Part shown: positions 7,563-16,125 of the stretch, one piece after another
Numbering within the stretch: position 1 is the stretch's first letter
Layout: each line of letters opens with the position of its first letter
NCBI RefSeq assembly: GCF_031179145.1
Contig: NZ_JAPSIB010000010.1
Span: 70,385-134,384, forward strand
Length of the DNA: 64,000 bases
Direction: 5' to 3'
Origin: Brevibacterium sp.
GTDB lineage: Bacteria > Actinomycetota > Actinomycetes > Actinomycetales > Brevibacteriaceae
Notes under the pieces: generated by a model
What the model was told of the DNA's origin: nothing
Seen by the model: only the letters and a program-made list of their open reading frames with translations
Databases searched by the model: none
Made by a program: the position numbers and the translations under genes

Positions 7563-9227
7563 GTGACTGCAACGCTCGTGGCCCAGGGCCTCGCGGGAGG
7601 GTACGCCCACCGCACACTCTTCGACGGACTCGACCTGACGGTCGCCCCGGGTGATGTGATCGGCGTCGTCGGTGCCAACGGTGCGGGCAAGTCCACGCTC
7701 CTGCGCATCCTCGCCGGGACCGTCGCACCGCTGGCCGGCAGTGTCGCCCTCGCGCCGAGCGATGCGTTCGTCGGCTGGCTGCCGCAGGAGCACACACCGA
7801 TCGACGCCGAAACCGTCGGCGCGTACGTTCAACGCCGCACCGGAGTCGCCGAGGCGACCTCGCGCCTCGACGCGGCATCGGCTGCCTTGGCCAATGCCGC
7901 TGACTCCGCACCCGGAGCCGCTGATCCTGCAGACGAGTACTCCGCGGCCCTCGACCGCTGGCTGGCCTCCGGGGCTGCCGACCTGGACGAACGCCTGCCC
8001 GCGGTCCTCGCAGATCTGGGTCTGTCAACTCTTTCCACCGACTCGCTCATGACCTCGCTCTCCGGCGGTCAGCGGGCGAGGGTCGCGCTTGCCGCTCTGC
8101 TCTGCTCGCGGTTCGACATCGTGCTCCTCGACGAACCCACCAACGACCTCGACCTCGACGGGCTCGCGCGACTCGAAGCGTTCGTGCAGGGTCTGCGCGG
8201 AGGTGTCGTCCTCGTCAGCCATGACCGCGAATTCCTCGCCCGCTCCGTCACACGGGTGCTCGAACTCGACCTCGCGCAGGGGTCGAACCGCGTGTACGGC
8301 GGAGGCTACGAGGCGTACCTCGAGGAGCGGGCGACACTGCGACGGCAGGCCCGTGAGGACTACGAGGAGTTCGCCGCGAAGAAGTCCGACCTCGTCGGGC
8401 GTGCCCGGACGCAGCGCGAATGGTCGAGCAAAGGGGTGCGCAATGCGATGCGCAAGAACCCTGACAACGACAAGATCCGCCGCAAGGCCTCGACCGATTC
8501 GACCGAGAAGCAGGCGCAGAAGGTCCGTCGCATGGAAAGCCGGATCGCCCGGCTCGACGAGGTCGAAGAGCCGCGCAAGGAATGGCATCTGGAGTTCACG
8601 ATCGGCAGGGCACCCCGGTCGAGTGGCGTCGTCGCAATCCTCAACGAGGCGGTGGCGAGACAGGGGGATTTCACGCTCGGCCCAGTGTCGCTGCAGGTCG
8701 ATGCGGGGGAGCGGATCGGGATCACGGGGCCCAACGGGGCAGGGAAGTCGACGCTGCTTCGGCTGCTCCTCGGCGAGCGCGAGCCGGATGCCGGATCGGC
8801 GAGCCTGGGCAGCTCGGTGGCGGTCGGTCAGATCGATCAAGCACGCACCCTCCTGAGCGGGTCGGCGGTGCTGGCGGTCGCCTTCGAAGGACTCGTGCCC
8901 GAATACACTGCCTCCGAGGTGCGCACCCTGCTGGCGAAATTCGGTCTCAGAGCCGATCACGTGCTCCGGCCCCTCGACGCGCTCTCGCCCGGTGAGCGCA
9001 CCCGTGCCGGTCTCGCTCTGCTCCAGGCCCGCGGCGTCAACGTGCTCGTGCTCGATGAACCGACGAACCACCTGGACCTCGAGGCCATCGAGCAGCTCGA
9101 AGAGGCACTCGACGCCTACGAGGGGACGCTCCTGCTCGTCACACACGACCGGCGGATGCTCGAGAACGTGTGCCTCGAGCGCCGTTGGCTTGTCGAGGAT
9201 GGGCAGGTCGTCGACCGCATCGTCTGA
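7563..9227 (+). CDS. ABC-F family ATPase
   Basis: A 554-residue soluble protein with two ABC domains and no membrane segment, typical of ABC-F ribosome-associated factors. Domain 1 has Walker A G-A-N-G-A-G-K-S-T, signature L-S-G-G-Q-R-A-R and Walker B L-L-D-E-P-T-N-D-L-D. Domain 2 has G-P-N-G-A-G-K-S-T, a variant signature L-S-P-G-E-R-T-R and V-L-D-E-P-T-N-H-L-D. The charged linker (about residues 255-345) is long enough to reach the ribosomal tRNA sites. Start is GTG, 6 nt after TAGAGT (7551-7556), suggesting a leaderless mRNA. Whether it gives antibiotic protection or is a general translation factor cannot be told. Confidence 0.9.
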   Translation: MTATLVAQGLAGGYAHRTLFDGLDLTVAPGDVIGVVGANGAGKSTLLRILAGTVAPLAGSVALAPSDAFVGWLPQEHTPIDAETVGAYVQRRTGVAEATSRLDAASAALANAADSAPGAADPADEYSAALDRWLASGAADLDERLPAVLADLGLSTLSTDSLMTSLSGGQRARVALAALLCSRFDIVLLDEPTNDLDLDGLARLEAFVQGLRGGVVLVSHDREFLARSVTRVLELDLAQGSNRVYGGGYEAYLEERATLRRQAREDYEEFAAKKSDLVGRARTQREWSSKGVRNAMRKNPDNDKIRRKASTDSTEKQAQKVRRMESRIARLDEVEEPRKEWHLEFTIGRAPRSSGVVAILNEAVARQGDFTLGPVSLQVDAGERIGITGPNGAGKSTLLRLLLGEREPDAGSASLGSSVAVGQIDQARTLLSGSAVLAVAFEGLVPEYTASEVRTLLAKFGLRADHVLRPLDALSPGERTRAGLALLQARGVNVLVLDEPTNHLDLEAIEQLEEALDAYEGTLLLVTHDRRMLENVCLERRWLVEDGQVVDRIV

Positions 9228-9540
9228 CGGTGGGTCGGCACGATCTCAGTCCTGCTCCGTCTCAGCGGAAACCGCGGAGGTTCGCGGTCGAGCAAGCCCG
9301 TCGCGAGATGTGAAAACTGCAATGACTTGTGGCTGTCAGAATGATCTCCGCCTGTTCGCGCGAGGGGCTATCGGATTTCTTCCTGCCGATTTCACTTTTC
9401 CTGCAGCCAACGTCCCAGGGTGGCAGAGATTGAGCAGATCTTTCACGCCGGAATCGATGCCTGGAGGCGTGGCATCATCGACCCCCTGGGCAGGTGAGCG
9501 CGGTGACCGCAATGACAATGACCCCACCGCAAATGAGCGA
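9228..9540. other. Intergenic stretch without recognised gene
   Basis: About 310 nt between the ABC-F gene and the tRNA-Ala terminator. It has a weak hairpin (ACCGCG...CGCGGT, 9271-9288) that might end the ABC-F transcript. I see no supported gene; frames that look open on the minus strand are antisense to the tRNA. Confidence 0.5.
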
Positions 9541-9567
9541 AGGGCCCTGGTCATCGACCAGAGCCCT
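9541..9567 (-). terminator. Hairpin terminator of tRNA-Ala
   Basis: A 12-bp stem with one wobble and a 3-nt loop (arms 9541-9552 and 9556-9567) lies 9 nt beyond the tRNA 3' end. The U tract is weak. Confidence 0.7.
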
Positions 9568-9575
9568 TCTCGCGG

Positions 9576-9648
9576 TGGAGGTAAGGGGATTCGAACCCCT
9601 GACCTTCTCCATGCCATGGAGACGCGCTACCAACTGCGCCATACCCCC
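9576..9648 (-). tRNA. tRNA-Ala (anticodon GGC)
   Basis: A 73-nt cloverleaf: acceptor GGGGGTA/TACCTCC, D-arm GCGC...GCGC, anticodon stem TCTCC/GGAGA with loop ATGGCAT giving anticodon GGC, T-arm with GGTTCGAATCC, discriminator A. CCA is not encoded. Reads GCC alanine codons, the favoured ones in this GC-rich genome. Confidence 0.95.
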
Positions 9649-9721
9649 GCTTGCCTGATCAATATTACTCAGAAGCGACGCTCGGACCAAATCGGAATGC
9701 AGTGACGCTCGACACACGGGC

Positions 9722-10903
9722 TCATCCCTCCCGAGCGGCCTCCGCATGATCTCCATCGACGACAGTCACCTCCGGTGACCACCGGTACGGTTGGGTCGAC
9801 AGGAGCGCGCCGAGGCTGCGACGGAGTCGTGAGACCTCCGCCCGTACGGTGGTCACGTGGTCCTCGTCCCCGTAGAGGAACCGGCTCAGATCCTTCGCGG
9901 TCAACCCATGCTGCCCGGCCCGAGTGATCTTCTCGACGATCTGCCGATGTCGACGTGTGAGGGGAACGATGAGAGCACCGTCTGCGGAGTCGACCTGGAC
10001 CGAAGTGGAACCGGGAATCAGCGTCACGGTGATCTGGGTTGCTCCGTCAGGGCGAAGCAGCCATCCGCCCTCGATCCTCTCAGGCAGGCACAGACCCGCT
10101 CCAGGCAGATGGATCGCCCGGTCGGACCTCGGCGCCTCGACCCGATCACGGCCGAGCACGCCGTGGGCAAGAGCGACCCAACCGTCGTCGTCGACGACCA
10201 TCGCCGGTCCCGAGCTGCCGGCGAGCACCGTCGCATAACGGGACCGCAGTCTCATCAGAGTCTCCTGGTGATGAATCTGCAGGCGCGCCTCGGCGAGGCG
10301 AACGGCTGTCGTGACCAGGGCCTGCACCGTCGGCTGCAACGCGAGGGCGGGGCCGCTGATGTCGACGACGCCCAACAGTGAGCCGTCACCGGGATCGTGG
10401 ACGGGTACGGCGCTGCAGAACCAGGGGTGCTGCGAGGTCTCGAAGTGCTCGGCGGAGAACAGCTGAACAGGAGCCTCTTCGGCCAGAGCGGTGCCGATCG
10501 CGTTCGTCCCTACGACGGACTCCCGCCAATGGGCGCCTTCGACGAATCCGAGGCCATCGGCCTTCCTGCGGGCAGTCACGGCACCGTCGCGCCACAGGAT
10601 CACGCCCTCGGCATCGGTGATGACGAGAATGAGATCCGAGGAGTCGGGAAGCTGCAGCAGCGTCTGGATGAGCTCGCCGACGATGAGTCGCAGCTTGCAC
10701 GAGCGTCGCCTCGCCTCGACCTCGGCGGGCCCGGACACCACTCGTGCGTTTCTGCCGTCCGGATCGATGCCGAGATCGATCGCTCTGTTCCAGGACCGAG
10801 CGACTACCGACCGCGGACCAGTCGGCGGAGACTGTCCTGATACCACGGCACCGTGGATGCGTGCGAGGCTCTTCGCCATCGCAGCCAGATCTCTGACGGG
10901 CAT
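9722..10903 (-). CDS. GAF-domain transcriptional regulator (AcoR-like, no sigma-54 domain)
   Basis: A 393-residue regulator. Residues about 60-190 form a GAF sensory domain with V-V-G-T-N-A-I-G-T-A-L, the hallmark of AcoR-type activators. A C-terminal helix-turn-helix segment lies near residues 320-375 (R-H-R-Q-I-V-E-K-I followed by L-T-A-K-D-L-S-R-F-L). It lacks the AAA+ sigma-54 activator module of classic AcoR, as is usual in actinobacteria. TATACT ends 7 nt before the ATG, implying a leaderless mRNA. Divergent from the SnoaL-flavin monooxygenase gene, which it probably controls. Confidence 0.85.
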   Translation of the reverse strand: MPVRDLAAMAKSLARIHGAVVSGQSPPTGPRSVVARSWNRAIDLGIDPDGRNARVVSGPAEVEARRRSCKLRLIVGELIQTLLQLPDSSDLILVITDAEGVILWRDGAVTARRKADGLGFVEGAHWRESVVGTNAIGTALAEEAPVQLFSAEHFETSQHPWFCSAVPVHDPGDGSLLGVVDISGPALALQPTVQALVTTAVRLAEARLQIHHQETLMRLRSRYATVLAGSSGPAMVVDDDGWVALAHGVLGRDRVEAPRSDRAIHLPGAGLCLPERIEGGWLLRPDGATQITVTLIPGSTSVQVDSADGALIVPLTRRHRQIVEKITRAGQHGLTAKDLSRFLYGDEDHVTTVRAEVSRLRRSLGALLSTQPYRWSPEVTVVDGDHAEAAREG

Positions 10904-10941
10904 GGCAATCAGTATAGGCAGTCAGAAGTGACCTCAGACAC

Positions 10942-10961
10942 AATGCAACCCGATGCAACCC
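10942..10961 (+). promoter_or_regulatory. Tandem 10-bp repeat, candidate operator
   Basis: AATGCAACCC directly followed by GATGCAACCC, one helical turn apart, in the 119-nt gap between the divergent GAF regulator and monooxygenase genes. Two same-orientation half-sites at a 10-bp period fit a dimeric regulator on one DNA face. Candidate only. Confidence 0.4.
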
Positions 10962-10988
10962 TGTCGCCTCACCTCGCGTGTTCGTAAC

Positions 10989-11001
10989 GTGTGAATCACA
11001 C
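10989..11001 (+). promoter_or_regulatory. GTGTG-AAT-CACAC palindrome before the monooxygenase
   Basis: A 13-bp inverted repeat 21 nt upstream of the monooxygenase ATG, close to where its transcript should begin. Possible operator or small 5' hairpin. Confidence 0.35.
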
Positions 11002-11022
11002 AGCTCAACGAAGAGGAGTGAC

Positions 11023-12864
11023 ATGACTGCCACACAGGAACACACCCGGACGGACGTCGACGTCGTGGGCGGGAGCCCCGACGAGGTCGCCAGGGGATGG
11101 CTGGGCGCATTCGAAACCGCTCTGCGCGAACGCGACATCGAGTCAGCCGCCGGGCTGTTCGCAGCGACCAGCTTCTGGCGCGATCTCGTCTCCTTCTCCT
11201 GGAACCTGACCACGGTGGAGAACCGGGAGGGAGTCCGCGACCTGCTCGAGAACACCCTGGAGGGAACCGACCCCGCAGGATTCGAGCTGAGCGAACCGGC
11301 AGAGACGACCGACGGCACCACGACCGCCTGGTTCACCTTCCGCACCGCTCTGGGCACCGGCAAGGGGCTCGTCCGTCTCATCGACGAGAACGGCCCACGT
11401 GCGTGGACATTCCTGACATCGCTGCAGGAACTCACCGGTCACGAAGAGCCCCGCGGCCACCGGCGCCCCGCCGGTGCCGAACACGGCGTCGACCCGAACC
11501 GGAAGACCTGGTCGGAGAAGCGAGCCGAAGAAGAAGCGGCATGGGGTCGCGACGTTCAGCCCTACACCCTCATCATCGGCGGGGGACAGGGAGGAATCGC
11601 CCTCGGCGCCCGGCTGCGGCAGCTCGGCGTGCCGGCACTCGTCATCGACCGGTGGAACAGGCCCGGCGACCAGTGGCGCTCACGGTACAAGTCGCTGTGC
11701 CTGCACGACCCCGTCTGGTACGACCACCTGCCTTATCTGAAGTTCCCCGACAACTGGCCCGTCTTCGCCCCCAAGGACAAGATCGCCGATTGGCTCGAGG
11801 CCTACACGAAGATCATGGAGGTGCCGTATTGGTCGGCGACGACCGCGAGGAGCGCCCAGTTCGACGACGCCACCGGTCAGTGGACGGTCGTGCTGGACCG
11901 GGACGGTGAGGAAGTCACTCTCCACCCGACCCAGTTGGTTCTGGCGACCGGGATGTCGGGCAAGCCGAACGTGCCGAAGTTCCCCGGCCAGGACGTGTAC
12001 CGAGGCGAACAGCAGCACTCCTCCCAACATCCCGGCCCTGATGCGTACGCAGGCAAGAAGGTCGTCGTCATCGGCAGCAACAACTCCGCCTTCGACATCT
12101 GCGGCGCCCTCTACGAGCATGGAGCCGACGTGACGATGGTCCAGCGCTCCAGCACCCACATCGTCAAGAGCGACTCCCTCATGGACATCGGACTCGGCGA
12201 CCTCTACTCGGAGCGCGCCCTGGAGGCGGGGGTGACCACCGAGAAGGCTGATCTGATCTTCGCCTCCCTGCCCTACCGGATCATGCACGAATTCCAGATC
12301 CCGCTGTACGAGAAGATCAAAGAGCGCGACAAGGACTTCTACGACCGACTCGAGGCCGCCGGATTCGACCTGGACTTCGGCGACGACGGCTCCGGCCTCT
12401 TCCTCAAGTACCTCCGCCGAGGCTCGGGTTACTACATCGACGTCGGAGCCGCGGAACTCGTCGCCGACGGCAAGGTGAAGCTCGCCAAGGGACAGGTCGA
12501 CCACCTGACCGAGGATTCGGTAGTGCTGACCGACGGCACCGAGCTGGAGGCGGATCTCATCGTCTATGCCACCGGCTATGGGTCGATGAATGGCTGGGCC
12601 GCGGATCTCATCAGCCAGGAGGTCGCCGACAGAGTCGGCAAGTGTTGGGGACTGGGCTCGGACACCACGAAGGACCCCGGGCCCTGGGAAGGCGAGCAGC
12701 GCAATATGTGGAAGCCGACCCGGCAGGAGAACCTGTGGTTCCACGGCGGGAACCTCCATCAGTCCCGCCACTACTCTCTGTACCTGGCCCTCCAGCTCAA
12801 GGCGCGTTGGGAGGGGCTGGAGACTCCGGTATATGGGATGGCGGAAGTCCATCATCTGAGTTGA
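11023..12864 (+). CDS. SnoaL-like domain fused to FAD/NAD(P)-dependent monooxygenase
   Basis: A 613-residue protein. Residues about 20-140 look like a SnoaL/NTF2-like fold. Residues about 180-600 form a class B flavin monooxygenase / CzcO-type module with FAD motif I-I-G-G-G-Q-G-G (about 186) and NADPH motif V-I-G-S-N-N-S-A (about 351). A late Y-A-T-G-Y motif is also present. It probably oxygenates a small hydrophobic or amine substrate. The ATG at 11023 has an AAGAGGAG ribosome site. Divergent from a GAF regulator, so likely induced by a substrate or pathway signal. Substrate unknown. Confidence 0.88.
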   Translation: MTATQEHTRTDVDVVGGSPDEVARGWLGAFETALRERDIESAAGLFAATSFWRDLVSFSWNLTTVENREGVRDLLENTLEGTDPAGFELSEPAETTDGTTTAWFTFRTALGTGKGLVRLIDENGPRAWTFLTSLQELTGHEEPRGHRRPAGAEHGVDPNRKTWSEKRAEEEAAWGRDVQPYTLIIGGGQGGIALGARLRQLGVPALVIDRWNRPGDQWRSRYKSLCLHDPVWYDHLPYLKFPDNWPVFAPKDKIADWLEAYTKIMEVPYWSATTARSAQFDDATGQWTVVLDRDGEEVTLHPTQLVLATGMSGKPNVPKFPGQDVYRGEQQHSSQHPGPDAYAGKKVVVIGSNNSAFDICGALYEHGADVTMVQRSSTHIVKSDSLMDIGLGDLYSERALEAGVTTEKADLIFASLPYRIMHEFQIPLYEKIKERDKDFYDRLEAAGFDLDFGDDGSGLFLKYLRRGSGYYIDVGAAELVADGKVKLAKGQVDHLTEDSVVLTDGTELEADLIVYATGYGSMNGWAADLISQEVADRVGKCWGLGSDTTKDPGPWEGEQRNMWKPTRQENLWFHGGNLHQSRHYSLYLALQLKARWEGLETPVYGMAEVHHLS

Positions 12865-12942
12865 CATGAGCCTTGCCGGCGAGGCCGGCTGAGCGTGGCG
12901 GCGAGGTCAGCTGAGCCACCTGGGCCGGCAGACGCGGGCTGA

Positions 12943-12982
12943 GGCCGGTTCCGAACCCAGGAGAACGGGTCCGGAATCGGCC
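12943..12982 (+). terminator. Hairpin after the monooxygenase gene
   Basis: Two 16-nt arms (12943-12958 and 12967-12982) pair with two mismatches around an 8-nt loop, 78 nt past the stop. No U tract. May act as a bidirectional terminator for the monooxygenase and the convergent small gene. Confidence 0.4.
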
Positions 12983-13030
12983 TCCCACCGTGAAGGATCT
13001 GCCGGTGCGATGCTTGCGCTGCCGAGACCT

Positions 13031-13258
13031 CTACAGGATCTGTCGGACCTCGGAGAGGTAGCGATCGACGTCGTGTTCGCGCTGCTCCGCCGTCGCTTCC
13101 GCATGCGCGAGACGGCGGAGGTCAGACAGACGCCTCACGTTCGCGCTGACGGTCATCGGGTCGGCCGTTGCTTCGGGCCGCCTGGCCCACTCGATGAGCT
13201 TCAAGCCGGTGCTCAGGGCGAGGCGGCGGGGGATGGTGAATGGGAATGTCGTGGACAA
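13031..13258 (-). CDS. Small hypothetical protein
   Basis: A 75-residue frame starting at TTG 13258 with a GGAAG ribosome-site match just before it. It begins M-S-T-T-F-P-F-T-I-P-R-R-L-A-L-S-T-G-L-K and is rich in Arg and Ala, with no membrane segment. The F-T-I-P-R-R-x-A-L-S-T-G-L-x-L-I-E-W pattern resembles small conserved actinobacterial proteins, but I cannot name a family. Supported mainly by position and plausible protein composition. Confidence 0.45.
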   Translation of the reverse strand: MSTTFPFTIPRRLALSTGLKLIEWARRPEATADPMTVSANVRRLSDLRRLAHAEATAEQREHDVDRYLSEVRQIL

Positions 13259-13932
13259 AGCTCTTCCTTATTGTTTTCGGGCAGGGAAGACCTGCTAATG
13301 CGGGGCGGGGGAAACCCCGGCCGTCGAAATGCTCTAACCGCGAAGCGGCGCAACGGAAATCAGCGCGCAGGGTTGAGCGGTGATGTTCGGAAAGCGAATA
13401 CTGCGAACGTCGTCGTTCTGCGAAATCGCCGAAATCGTCCCGATGCCGAATGCGGACTGAGCAGTCAGCGAGGAGTCGACCACCGGATGTGCAGTCGGTG
13501 ACAACGGTGGGGATGTGCGGCGGGATCTGTGTCAGACGACCGATCGGCGTGCGCCTCGATCGGTGGAGAAAGACTGATGGTGCGGCTGATTGTCAGCCGA
13601 CGAGTCCTCTTCCGCCAATCGAAGGGGCAGCGATCGGGCAACAGTCGATTCTCGGCGTCAGTGTTGACAACATGCCGGGCTCCCTTCGTGATTGCGGATC
13701 GTGGTCGAGCGGCGTCAGCGCTCGGGGACTTCTCAAGTGCAATTCCAGGCTGCGAATCCGTGATTGCGTGAACAATCTAACATGCCCACGGTGTTTTCGG
13801 GAGTTCTGTTCAGAAGAAAGTGAACTCAATTCGTCCGCATTCTCACATTTGGTCCGACCGTGTGTGACTCGAGGGCGTTCGGCTGACCCCGTAGAATTCC
13901 GATCAGAATCGCAGATCGAATGGGAGAAGACA
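13259..13932. other. Long intergenic region upstream of the stress-protein gene
   Basis: About 670 nt that are less GC-rich than the flanks. The stretch 13300-13320 can fold (GGGG-AAA-CCCC), and no known riboswitch or RNA was recognised. An open frame continues into the stress gene but its upstream part has no protein-like composition. It may hold a long 5' UTR, a regulatory RNA or a decayed gene. Confidence 0.4.
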
Positions 13933-14826
13933 ATGTCACAGGCTGCTGCCTCCACCCGTCGCCGACTCATCGTCGGATACATCGCCACCGATCGGGGTCG
14001 CGACGCCATCGCCTTGGCGATCTCGCTGGCGCGGTCGGCCGACGTCGAGCTCATCGTCACGATCGTGCGGCCGGAGACCTCGACGTTCAATGCGGCGAAC
14101 GCGTTCCCTGCCGACGGCAGCGGCATCGTGGGACAGCAGCTCGAGGACTGGCTCGACGAAGCTCTGGCGCTGATTCCGGATGACGTCAGTGCCCGTGGCG
14201 TCATCCACGCCAGTGCCAACGAGTCCAAGGGCCTGATCGAGGTCGCCGAGGCGGAGGAGGCGGATGCGATCGTCATCGGCGCCCGTGCCGCGTCCCTGAT
14301 GCGTCAGGTCCGGATCGGCACCGTCGCGTCCTCGCTGCTGCAGTCCTCTCATGTTCCCGTCGTGCTGGCGCCGGCCGGGAAGTCGGACATCGGTCCGGTC
14401 ACCCGGGTCACGACCCTCTTCGGGGCACGTCCCGGCGCGGCTGCTCTCATCGGCTCGGCGGTGAGGTCGGCATATTCGCTCGGTGTGGATCTGCGACTGC
14501 TGTCTCTGATCGAGAATGACGGCCTCGCCGAGGACGAAGTCGCCGAGGTGACCGAATTCGCCGAGGAGTACGGGGGAGCAGTCCTCGCGAAGCGTGCATC
14601 CGATCTGTTCGAGTCGGGTCGTGCCACCGTGAAGTCCCAGGCCGGTGCCGATATCGAGGAGGCGGCCGAGAGCGTCGATTGGCAGCCGGGAGAACTCGCC
14701 TTCATCGGCTCCTCCCGCCTCGGCCGCGGCGGCAAGGTCTTCATCGGAGCCCGGGCCCGACGGCTGCTGCGGGTGCTGCCGGTTCCCGTCGTGGTCGTGC
14801 CCCGGCGATCGACCGGACAGCTCTGA
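13933..14826 (+). CDS. Universal stress protein (UspA family)
   Basis: A 297-residue protein with a good UspA domain at residues 10-155, ending in the ATP-loop-like segment I-G-A-R-x20-S-S-L-L-Q-S-S-H-V-P-V-V-L-A-P, and a second weaker domain to residue 295 ending V-L-P-V-P-V-V-V-V-P. Tandem Usp proteins are common in actinobacteria and associated with redox or starvation stress. Start at ATG 13933 follows GGGAGAAG. The alpha/beta hydrolase gene begins 3 nt after the stop. Confidence 0.88.
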   Translation: MSQAAASTRRRLIVGYIATDRGRDAIALAISLARSADVELIVTIVRPETSTFNAANAFPADGSGIVGQQLEDWLDEALALIPDDVSARGVIHASANESKGLIEVAEAEEADAIVIGARAASLMRQVRIGTVASSLLQSSHVPVVLAPAGKSDIGPVTRVTTLFGARPGAAALIGSAVRSAYSLGVDLRLLSLIENDGLAEDEVAEVTEFAEEYGGAVLAKRASDLFESGRATVKSQAGADIEEAAESVDWQPGELAFIGSSRLGRGGKVFIGARARRLLRVLPVPVVVVPRRSTGQL

Positions 14827-14828
14827 GG

Positions 14829-15716
14829 GTGCCGCTGTCACGAGCTCGCCGAGTGGATCTGGAGGTGGCGGGTCATCGCAGTCCGATCTGGGTCCACTCG
14901 CCGGATCCGATCAATGCCGGGGCGCCGGACCCCCGTCCCCTCCTGATGATCCACGGGTTCCGTGGCGACCATCACGGGATGGATCTCATCGCCGCGGCGG
15001 TGCGCGGCCGTGACGTCATCGTGCCGGATCTGCCGGGGTTCGGCGCCAGCGCGGCGCTGGCAGCGGGATTGACCCTGGAGAGCTACTGCGATCACCTCGA
15101 TGCGCTGGCCGCCGAGGTGACCGACCGCTGGCAGGTCCCGCCGATCCTCGCCGGTCATTCCTTCGGCTCGATCCTCGTCGCCCACGCCGTGGCCAGGCGA
15201 CGCGAGGAGGTGCCGGAGCTCATCCTCATCAATCCGATCACCTCCCCGGCGCTCGAGGGGTCGGCGAAGGCGATGACCGCGCTGACACGTCTCTACTACG
15301 CTCTCGGCGCGCGTCTGCCCGAAGCCTGGGGGCATCAGCTGCTGACGAACCCGCTGATCGTGCGGCTGATGAGCGAAGTGATGGCGACGACGCGGGACCG
15401 CGGTCTGCGCCGTTACATCCACGACCAGCACGCCCGCTACTTCTCCACGTTCAGTGATCGCGCGTCCCTGGCACAGGCCTTCGACGTCTCGGTCGGCCAC
15501 ACCGTCACCGAGGTGGCCGGGTCACTGTCGATGCCGACCCTTGTGATCGCCGGCGACAGGGACGCGATCGCACCGATCGCAGCCACCCGCGATTTCGTCG
15601 CCCGGCTGCCCGACCCCGCGTTGGTGGAACTGGCCGGGGTCGGTCACCTGGTGCACTACGAGCGGCCCGAAGAGAGCGCCTCGTCGATCATGGCGTTCTG
15701 CCGTGGCAGGGACTGA
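14829..15716 (+). CDS. Alpha/beta hydrolase
   Basis: A 295-residue hydrolase. Seen are the oxyanion-hole H-G-F-R-G-D-H near residue 43, nucleophile elbow A-G-H-S-F-G-S (Ser about 114), acid Asp in V-I-A-G-D-R-D-A, and the final histidine in G-V-G-H-L-V-H-Y-E-R-P-E. Substrate cannot be told. GTG start at 14829 lies 3 nt after the stress-protein stop, implying an operon; an upstream in-frame start inside that gene is possible. Followed by a strong hairpin. Confidence 0.87.
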   Translation: MPLSRARRVDLEVAGHRSPIWVHSPDPINAGAPDPRPLLMIHGFRGDHHGMDLIAAAVRGRDVIVPDLPGFGASAALAAGLTLESYCDHLDALAAEVTDRWQVPPILAGHSFGSILVAHAVARRREEVPELILINPITSPALEGSAKAMTALTRLYYALGARLPEAWGHQLLTNPLIVRLMSEVMATTRDRGLRRYIHDQHARYFSTFSDRASLAQAFDVSVGHTVTEVAGSLSMPTLVIAGDRDAIAPIAATRDFVARLPDPALVELAGVGHLVHYERPEESASSIMAFCRGRD

Positions 15717-15771
15717 GCGAACGCGGCTCGGTCTGCCGCGCGAGGCGCGGCACCGCTGAGCGCAGACAAAG

Positions 15772-15807
15772 AGAAGGGCCGATGCGAATACTCGCATCGG
15801 CCCTTCT
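15772..15807 (+). terminator. Bidirectional hairpin terminator
   Basis: A perfect 16-bp stem (15772-15787 with 15792-15807) and ATAC loop between convergent genes. The stem ends are AGAAGG/CCTTCT. Confidence 0.85.
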
Positions 15808-15822
15808 GCAGTGCAGGGAGGA

Positions 15823-16050
15823 TCAGGGACGGGGGTCCTTGGTCCAGGTGTAGATCATCGGCAGGAGGAACGCGAAGCTGGCGATGAGCAGTCCGGCCCA
15901 GAAGACCCAGAACTCGGTGCCCACGGGAGCGGAGAACGACCATCCGAACAGGTAGAGGCCGACCACGAACAGGGCGAGGGAGACGACGAAGACGATGATG
16001 TCAACCGGCGTCAATGAGGGCTTCGGTCGCTTCGCGACGGGATGGGACAT
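15823..16050 (-). CDS. Small two-helix membrane protein
   Basis: A 75-residue protein with two hydrophobic helices (about 17-38 and 48-68) and a basic N-terminus, M-S-H-P-V-A-K-R-P-K. A strong GGAGGA ribosome site lies just upstream of the ATG. No recognised family; the gene stands between two terminator-bounded units, so it is real but of unknown role. Confidence 0.75.
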   Translation of the reverse strand: MSHPVAKRPKPSLTPVDIIVFVVSLALFVVGLYLFGWSFSAPVGTEFWVFWAGLLIASFAFLLPMIYTWTKDPRP

Positions 16051-16125
16051 GTTCTCCTCCGACGATCGAGAGAGTGCAGTTGGACACGTTGGCCACAGTC
16101 TACATGCTGTAGAGAAGATTCCCCG

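Noticed and set aside
9336..9756. Small minus-strand frames with G-V-R-I-P-L-P-P-P or R-G-S-N-P-L-T-S-T
   Set aside because: These are frames through the tRNA-Ala gene, a common source of false proteins.
13450..13932. N-terminal extension of the universal stress protein
   Set aside because: The frame stays open for about 160 codons upstream, but the sequence is not protein-like for Usp and a ribosome site plus ATG sits at 13933.
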